This document shows positions 58,238 through 64,000 of a stretch of DNA of 64,000 bases, piece by piece. The stretch is from NCBI GenBank assembly GCA_034509495.1, contig CM067521.1:23773767-23837766 (forward strand), in the 5' to 3' direction. This DNA is from Acestrorhynchus altus. Its lineage: Eukaryota > Chordata > Actinopteri > Characiformes > Acestrorhynchidae. The translations under genes were made by a program, and so were the position numbers. How positions within the stretch are numbered: the first letter of the stretch is position 1; each line of letters begins with the position of its first letter. The notes beneath the pieces were generated by a model, which searched no databases, was not told the DNA's origin, and was given only the letters and a program-made list of their open reading frames with translations.

Positions 58238-58635
58238 GGGTTGCCAGGTGCAGAAAAAAACATCTCTTTGGAAGCGGTGGCCAGGACCAGTATCATACAA
58301 ACCTTAACCTCCATTTATGTCTTATTTTTTTATTTAATTTTGTTTATTTTTTATTCTATTTATTATATATTTTTATTATATCATTTCTGATTTTATTAAT
58401 CATTTGAATTGTTTTAATCATCTCTGTTTTTGTTCAGATTTTTAAAATAATTTCAGATTTTTTCAATAATTTCTGATTTTTAAAATTATTTCTGATTTTA
58501 ATATAATTTCTGATTTGTTATCATTTGATTTTTTTAAATCATTTTTGATTTATTTCTGATTTCTTTTAATAATTTATTTTTTACTCATTTTTGAAATCAT
58601 TTTTAAAAATAATTTCTGATTTTTTTTATCATCAT
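58238..58635 (+). repeat. Module B copy 2 with AT-rich array
   Basis: GGTTGCCAGGTGCAGAAAAAA, GGAAGCGGTGGCCAGGACCAG, then TTAACCTCCATTTATGTC and the ATTTCTGATTTT array. Confidence 0.85.
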
Positions 58636-59100
58636 TTCTGAGATGTCTCTGAGCTACACAGTGGAGCGTTCTTCGTCTGAGGAGCTACAGATTCTTCTCA
58701 CTTGAGTCTGAACTTCCTGAAGTGATCTGATTACTTTTGCTTTTGCTTTTGTACAGTCATTGTTGCCAGAAAGTAGCTGATGGCTGTCATAAAACTCGCT
58801 AGAAGTCGGTAATTGACGTCATTGCCTAACTTGTTAGGTAGGCTTTTGAAGCTGTAAAGGAATAACATTGTAGGAGAGAAAAAAGTGAGAAAAAAACACC
58901 TTAAATATGTTAGAACTGCTATTCTACGTTCAACCCTCCTCCTTTATCTGGGCTTGGGACCAGAAAAGTGACCTTAAAAGTGACACTTTGGCAGAATTAC
59001 TTTTATTTTTTTATTTTATTTATTTATTTATTTTATTTTTTTGTTTTTTAAGTTTTCTTTAGTTTCAAACCTATTATACACATTTTTCTGGCTCACAGAA
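58636..59100. repeat. Upstream module A, copy 2, and spacer
   Basis: 58636-58730 duplicates 56844-56930. The remainder to 59100 is unique AT-rich sequence ending in a (TTTA)n run at about 59003-59040. Confidence 0.65.
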
Positions 59101-59345
59101 AGAGTAGGTCATCTTCATTTTGGTCTTCTGTGGCAGGTTCAGCTGAGGGAACCGACTGTAAAACACTATCAGGCAGCTTGTGCTCATAGCAAGCCTCACC
59201 AGACAACCTGAGACCTTATCAGATATGCAGGATTGAGTTAAGGGTCTCCAAGGACATTTGATTTCTTAGTTTGGTTTTTACCACACTCATCTGCCTGAAT
59301 CGTCTCTCAACTTCAGCATCTGAGTGTGGCAAAGACAACAGACCG
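59101..59345 (-). pseudogene. hAT-type transposase C-terminal fragment
   Basis: The - strand from 59338 reads LSLPHSDAEVERRFRQMSVV, then KTKLRNQMSLETLNSILHI and a stop (59219-59221). This is the hAT C-terminal dimerisation motif (usually LPHSNA.VER.FS...K.K.RN.....L..). Only this end is present. Host genes derived from hAT elements share this domain, but nothing here suggests an intact gene. Confidence 0.75.
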
Positions 59346-59520
59346 CAGCCATGGCAAGTTTCTTATTATCATATATTGCTTTGTAGGCCTCCCTGCACTG
59401 TGGAGACACTGAAAACCAGTTATAAGTCTCCTATACCAAGTACTCCAGTGGTGTCATTGGAAGCATGACTTACAACTGCAGAGAGTGACACACACAACGA
59501 ATAAGAATCAGATCTTTGAG

Positions 59521-60020
59521 GCCATATTGTCAGGTGCAGGAAAAAACATCTCCACGGAGGCCGTGGCCAGGACCAGTTTCATACTGTTACATGTGAACAT
59601 GTGAACACCTTAACCTTAACCTCCATTTATGTCTTTTTATTTTTTATTCAATTTTATTTATAATTTTATTCTATTTATTTTTTTATCATTTCTGTTTTTA
59701 AGCATTTCTGATTTTTTAAAATAATTTCAGATTTTATATAATTTCCAATTTTTAAAATAATTTCTGATTTTTTAAAATATTTTTTTATTTTTTCTGATTT
59801 TTTTCTGATTTTTAAAATCATTTCTGATTTTTTAAAATATTTGTTTTATTTTATAATTTCTGATTTTTTTTATAATTTATTCATTTCTGTTTTTTTAAAT
59901 ACTTTCAGAGTTTTTTGGGTTTTATTTCATTTCAGATTTTTAAAATGATTTCTGATGTTTCTTAATAATTTCTGATTTTTTAAATATAATTTCTGATTTG
60001 TTTTAATCATTTCTGGATTC
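59521..60020 (+). repeat. Module B copy 3 with AT-rich array
   Basis: TTGTCAGGTGCAGGAAAAAA, CATCTCCACGGAGGCCGTGG, CAGGACCAGTTTCATACTG, then CCTTAACCTCCATTTATGTC and about 370 bp of the ATTTCTGATTTTTAAAATA array. Confidence 0.85.
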
Positions 60021-60649
60021 CTGATCATTAGATTTATGTTGAACTATTGATCAGTTTACTCTGCAGTTTATTCCTGTTTTTTTTTATAAACCCTCAGCTC
60101 TGTAACAATCTCCTAAACAGCTTTTATATTTTTCTACAGTTTTTAATTGAAGCATTTTTAGGGTAAATTAGTGAAATAAGACGCAAAACCTGCATCTTTA
60201 CATTTTCACGACTGCTTTTTCAAACAAGCTCAAGTGGCGTGAAAACAGCGAACCTGGCAACTCTGACTTTAGCTCAGCAGGACCTTTCAAAACCATCCCA
60301 TAATCAGACCCCGCCCTCTCTGTTGCTATGCTGCACTTTTCAAGTTCGCTTTGGTGGCAAGGCACCAGAGGGCGCTGCTGCACCACTAATAAAAGGCCCA
60401 CAGAGACTGCAAACACCACACCCAGTTTATGATGGAGATACAATTATTATCACGTTTTAAAGTTGAATTATGAAGGCTGTGATATTTAGGGGGTCTGGAT
60501 GGGACCCAGGTGAAGTAAGCTGGGGCACATGCACACCTGGAGCCCACCTGTCCCACATTCTACCTGTATGAGACCCTCAGGAGCACGTTGACCAGATACA
60601 CACTCCTGTGGCACTTCTGTATTTACAGCCATGATTATATATTTAAGAA
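60021..60649. other. Intergenic, nothing supported
   Basis: ORFs on opposite strands overlap at 60198-60460. No repeat or gene is recognised. Confidence 0.35.
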
Positions 60650-61065
60650 ATTGGTGTAGTGGGAGACAGTCTTTGGTAGGTGTAGTGGGACACAGTCTGG
60701 TAGGTGTAGTGGGAGACAGTCTTTGGTGGGTGTAGTAGGAGACAGTCTTTGGTAGGTGTAGTGGGAGACAGTCTGGTAGGTGTAGTGGTAGACAGTCTTT
60801 GGTAGGTGTAGTGGTAGACAGTCTTTGGTAGGTGTAGTGGGAGACAGTCTGGTAGGTGAAGTGGTAGACAGCCTTTGGTAGGTGTAGTGGTAGACAGTCT
60901 TTGGTAGGTGTAGTGGGAGACAGTCTTTGGTAGGTGTAGTGGGAGACAGTCTGGTAGGTGAAGTGGGAGACAGTCTTTGGTGGGTGCAGTGGGAGACAGT
61001 CTTTGGTGGGTGTAATAGGACACAGACTGGTGGGTGTAGTGGGTGGGTCTTTGGTGGATGATGTG
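60650..61065. repeat. 22-27-bp minisatellite
   Basis: Alternating long units (GGTGTAGTGGGAGACAGTCTT plus TGGTA) and short units that lack TTT (GACAGTCTGGTAGGTGTAG), about 16 in total. It gives three overlapping - strand ORFs (HLPKTV/YHYTYQRL-type repeats) up to 232 codons, which I regard as artefacts. Confidence 0.9.
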
Positions 61066-61605
61066 TAACTAAGCAGATAGTTGCTGCTCCCTTGGTGAGT
61101 AAAGTGCAGGCGCATAAATGTGGTGTGAAGTTGTGATGAGTTCGTGGGTTTCTCTTCGTGTTGGTGAAATGACAACAGGAATGGACGAATAGAAATCCTC
61201 CAAAATAAACTCCAAATTGAAGGTTTTTACCTTCTGCTGTAAAGGTGGAGATACAGGTTCTTAATTGTAAGAGATAAAATTGTTTGAATAGAAATTCAGA
61301 AGTTCCTGTAGAATCAGCATGGTCCGTGTCCAAGAGAGCAACTGGCCATGCACTCTCTGGGTGGGTAGATGGCGCTCTCTCCCCACATCACCAGTGTTGC
61401 CGGTTTCAACCCTGTAATAGCTGGTGTTTCCTGGTTTATCTGAAACAATGCGAATTAGATGTTTCCTATTACCAGCTACCAGTTTCTGACACCGACTGGA
61501 TGAAAGAGGTTCTCAGTCGTCCTTGTGGAATTCTTTCAGCGTTAGTCTTTGTACAGACGCTCTTACATTCTCTTCAAGCCCCCTCTGATACAATAAAGAT
61601 CTCAT
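61066..61605. other. Intergenic, nothing supported
   Basis: Contains a 107-codon + ORF (61284-61607) without a recognisable domain. Confidence 0.35.
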
Positions 61606-61609
61606 AGTG

Positions 61610-62190
61610 GGTTCTGTGTTGGAGAGATCTTCAGACCCTGCTGCATCAAAGGAGCCCCAAACCATCACACTCCAAATTTTTGATAAATAAACTTTGGATT
61701 CATCTGTTCAAAGCAGATGTTCCAGAAGTCCTGCTCTTTGTCTAGATGTCCTCTGGAGAACTTTAGTCTTGCTTTGATGTTTCTTTCATGGTAAGGGTTT
61801 CCTCCTTCCACACCTCCCATTAAAATCAAACTTGATCTCTTTCTGATGGTAGAAGCTGAACCTTGACATCCACTGTGGTGAGAGCTACCTGTCAGACCTG
61901 TGAGGACATTTTAGGTTTGCTGGTTCTTCTGTAGATATCTTGCGATTCTTTTTGACTGAACTTTCTAGGACGGTCTGTCCTGGTCATGTGTGCAGTTGTT
62001 ATAAATGTTCTCCACTTGTAAATCATGTTCCGGACAGTGGGACGGCTGATTTCTGATTGTTCTGCGATCTTTTTAAATCCCTTCCCAGACTCATGTGCAT
62101 CTCCAACCTTCTTTCTGAAGGCCTCAGAGAGCTCTTTAGATCTCACCAAGATGATCCTACTCACTGCAAATATCAAAAGCAAATAAATGT
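61610..62190 (-). mobile_element. Tc1-like transposon relic
   Basis: The - strand ORF 61892-62182 (96 codons) is the N-terminal paired-like HTH of a Tc1 transposase: RSKELSEAFRKKVGDAHESG, GKGFKKIAEQSEISRPTVRN and IYKWRTF. Further 3' (about 61630-61680 on -) the core reads TVWGSFDAAGS-like sequence (GGTTTGGGGCTCC). The segment between is internally deleted. Inactive. Confidence 0.82.
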
Positions 62191-62204
62191 CTGAGGTTCC
62201 TGCA

Positions 62205-62318
62205 GAGTCCTCTCTAATAGAGTGGACAGTGAGTGGACACAGTGTTTAAACACTCCAGCAGCACTGCTGTGTCTGATCTATTTGTACCAGTGCAACACAC
62301 ACTAACACACCAACAACC

Positions 62319-62353
<35 letters not shown>

Positions 62354-62365
62354 ACATTGTACACC
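62205..62365. repeat. Palindromic element fragment with (TG)n
   Basis: GAGTGGACAGTGAGTGGACAC, TTTAAACACTCCAGCAGCACT and ACACACTAACACACC belong to the palindromic family. A (TG)n run follows at 62321-62351. Confidence 0.75.
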
Positions 62366-63030
62366 CCGTTGTATGTGTTAGACCAGTGATGGACATTTTC
62401 CCCTGGGCTCGTCCTCACTTCTGCTCTCTAAAACCAGAGATGCCCATTCCTGGTGCAGGTCATAAACATAATATTTTTGGTAACCATGGAAACTAAGTTA
62501 TTTCCTACAGACACTCAAAGGCACACAATTGAATTCAAGCTCAAATGGTTTGTAGGTGAACGGTGAAGGTATATTGTAATAGCCAGAGATTCAGTTGATG
62601 CTTTGCTATACGCAAGCAGACACGTGCAAACATTTGCAGGCAGACACTCTCTGAAGAGCAGAAGAAAGCTGGCCTAAAGGTTGCTTCAGCCCTGAGTGCA
62701 ACGATAAGATCAGCTGGACCTTTGTAATGCTGTCCAAAACTGAACATTTCAACTTGTGCATTATTTATGTTCTGCTTATCCCAGCTCCTCCGGAGAGCAG
62801 ACGGTCTCTCTGAGAGCCCACCATTTCTGCTTCCAGAGAATCTTTATGATTGAGCAGGTTTCACAGATGTTAAAGGGATCTGTAAAGCAGCAGAGGCAGT
62901 AGAAGCAGGTGAGCTACCGTGTATAATTTAGAAGATGGGGGAGGAGAGTTATATCTGTTTGCATAAACCTTGTCTTCTAGTCATAATTAAGCACAGCTGT
63001 TTGCATGTTTGCATTCGGGATGGACTTGAA
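62366..63030. other. Intergenic, nothing supported
   Basis: No gene or recognised repeat before the terminal minisatellite. Confidence 0.35.
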
Positions 63031-63032
63031 GT

Positions 63033-64000
63033 ATGTGGGGATGGGGAGGGGATGTGTTTTGGAAGTGTTGGGATGAGGTGGAGACAGGGTTGGGTAATAT
63101 GGGGAGGGGATGTGTTTTGGAAGTGTTGGGATGAGGTGGAGACAGGGTTGGGTAATATGGGGAGGGGATGTGTTTTGGAAGTGTTGGGATGAGGTGGAGA
63201 CAGGGTTGGGTAATATGGGGAGGGGATGTGTTTTGGAAGTGTTGGGATGAGGTGGAGACAGGGTTGGGTAATATGGGGAGGGGATGTGTTTTGGAAGTGT
63301 TGGGATGAGGTGGAGACAGGGTTGGGTAATATGGGGAGGGGATGTGTTTTGGAAGTGTTGGGATGAGGTGGAGACAGGGTTGGGTAATATGGGGAGGGGA
63401 TGTGTTTTGGAAGTGTTGGGATGAGGTGGAGACAGGGTTGGGTAATATGGGGAGGGGATGTGTTTTGGAAGTGTTGGGATGAGGTGGAGACAGGGTTGGG
63501 TGATATGGGGAGGGGATGTGTTTTGGAAGTGTTGGGATGAGGTGGAGACAGGGTTGGGTGATATGGGGAGGGGATGTGTTTTGGAAGTGTTTGGATGAGG
63601 TGGAGACAGTGTTGGGTGATATGGGGAGGGGATGTGTTTTGGAAGTGTTGGGATGAGGTGGAGACAGGGTTGGGTGATATGGGGAGGGGATGTGTTTTGG
63701 AAGTGTTGGGATGAGGTGGAGACAGTGTTGGGTAATGTGGGGATAGGGTAGAGACAATGGTGGTCAATGTGGGGATAGGGTGGAGACTGTGACAGGTAAT
63801 GTTTGGATTGGGTAGAGACAGTGTTAGGTAATATAGGAATGGGGTGGAAACAGTGTGGTGCAGGGATGGGTAGATGGAGTGTTTGACAATGTGAGGGGTA
63901 TAGGGGAGGCATGAGATGGGTATAGGGGTTTAGGATGGGGACATAATAGGTCATGATATAGGGTGTGGATGTAAAGAGTAATGGAAGTATAGGGTGGGGA
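63033..64000. repeat. 58-bp minisatellite, nearly identical units, runs off the window
   Basis: Twelve 58-bp units start at 63051 and every 58 bp to 63689 (GATGTGTTTTGGAAGTGTTG, GGATGAGGTGGAGACAGGG, TTGGGTAATATGGGGAGGG). Units 1-7 have TAATAT, units 8-11 TGATAT. From about 63740 the array decays into shorter, diverged units (GGGGATAGGGTGGAGAC) to the window end. Because 58 is not divisible by 3 and the unit lacks stops on -, three long - strand ORFs (256-325 codons) run through it. Confidence 0.95.

Noticed and set aside
60486..61333. Three overlapping - strand ORFs up to 232 codons
   Set aside because: Minisatellite translation, open in several frames.
62949..63954. Three overlapping long - strand ORFs, up to 325 codons
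   Set aside because: The 58-bp unit has no stops on - and cycles through all frames; all three frames are open, which is a repeat artefact.
62990..64000. CRISPR-like repeat array
   Set aside because: Units are contiguous with no unique spacers, and the genome is vertebrate.

Overview
The window is vertebrate nuclear DNA, almost certainly from a teleost fish. It has split genes with GT-AG introns, a very high density of Tc1/mariner, piggyBac, hAT and non-LTR (LINE) relics, tRNA-derived SINEs, long palindromic MITE-like elements and several VNTRs. The repeat mix looks like that of otophysan fishes (characins, catfishes, knifefishes). That placement rests on recall of repeat families, not on a search.

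Two protein-coding genes can be supported, and they are convergent. (1) On the + strand is a two-exon gene for a Gi-class adenosine receptor of the A1/A3 group, most likely adora3 (exon 1 39056-39390, exon 2 46308-46968, 331 aa, 6.9-kb intron). A GC-rich, CCAAT-rich promoter-like region precedes it, together with a leader containing seven upstream AUGs. (2) On the - strand is a small three-exon gene for a Bcl-2-family protein resembling BCL2L15/Bfk (56723-56636, 56141-56023, 55012-54776, 147 aa), with a BH3-like and a BH2-like motif and no membrane anchor. It was assembled here from splice sites. In human, ADORA3 and BCL2L15 both lie in 1p13.2, so finding the pair together supports both names.

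Layout: 1-38.4 kb is gene-poor, with relic transposons (Tc1 at about 2.1-2.9, 21.5 and 25.5 kb; Tc3-like at 9.2-9.9 kb; LINEs at 2.9-3.7, 12.9-15.6 and 33.3-35.3 kb), SINEs, a composite family carrying 52-bp GC-box tandem repeats (seven loci) and a palindromic element (nine loci across the window). 38.5-48.1 kb is the adenosine receptor gene with a repeat-filled intron. 48.1-54.5 kb is intergenic with MITE-like repeats. 54.6-56.9 kb is the bcl2l15-like gene. 56.9-60.0 kb is a module repeated three times, interleaved with piggyBac and hAT relics. 60.6-64.0 kb holds two minisatellites and a Tc1 relic; the last array continues out of the window. There is one assembly gap (18337-18655).

The receptor (adenosine signalling at the plasma membrane) and the Bcl-2-like protein (apoptosis control inside the cell) have no shared pathway shown by this sequence; they are simply tail-to-tail neighbours. 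I saw no prokaryote-type system, CRISPR array or intact mobile element. The least ordinary features are the tandem minimal uORFs in the receptor leader, the regularly spaced CCAAT boxes, the GC-box composite repeat family and the VNTR that runs into the bcl2l15 start codon.
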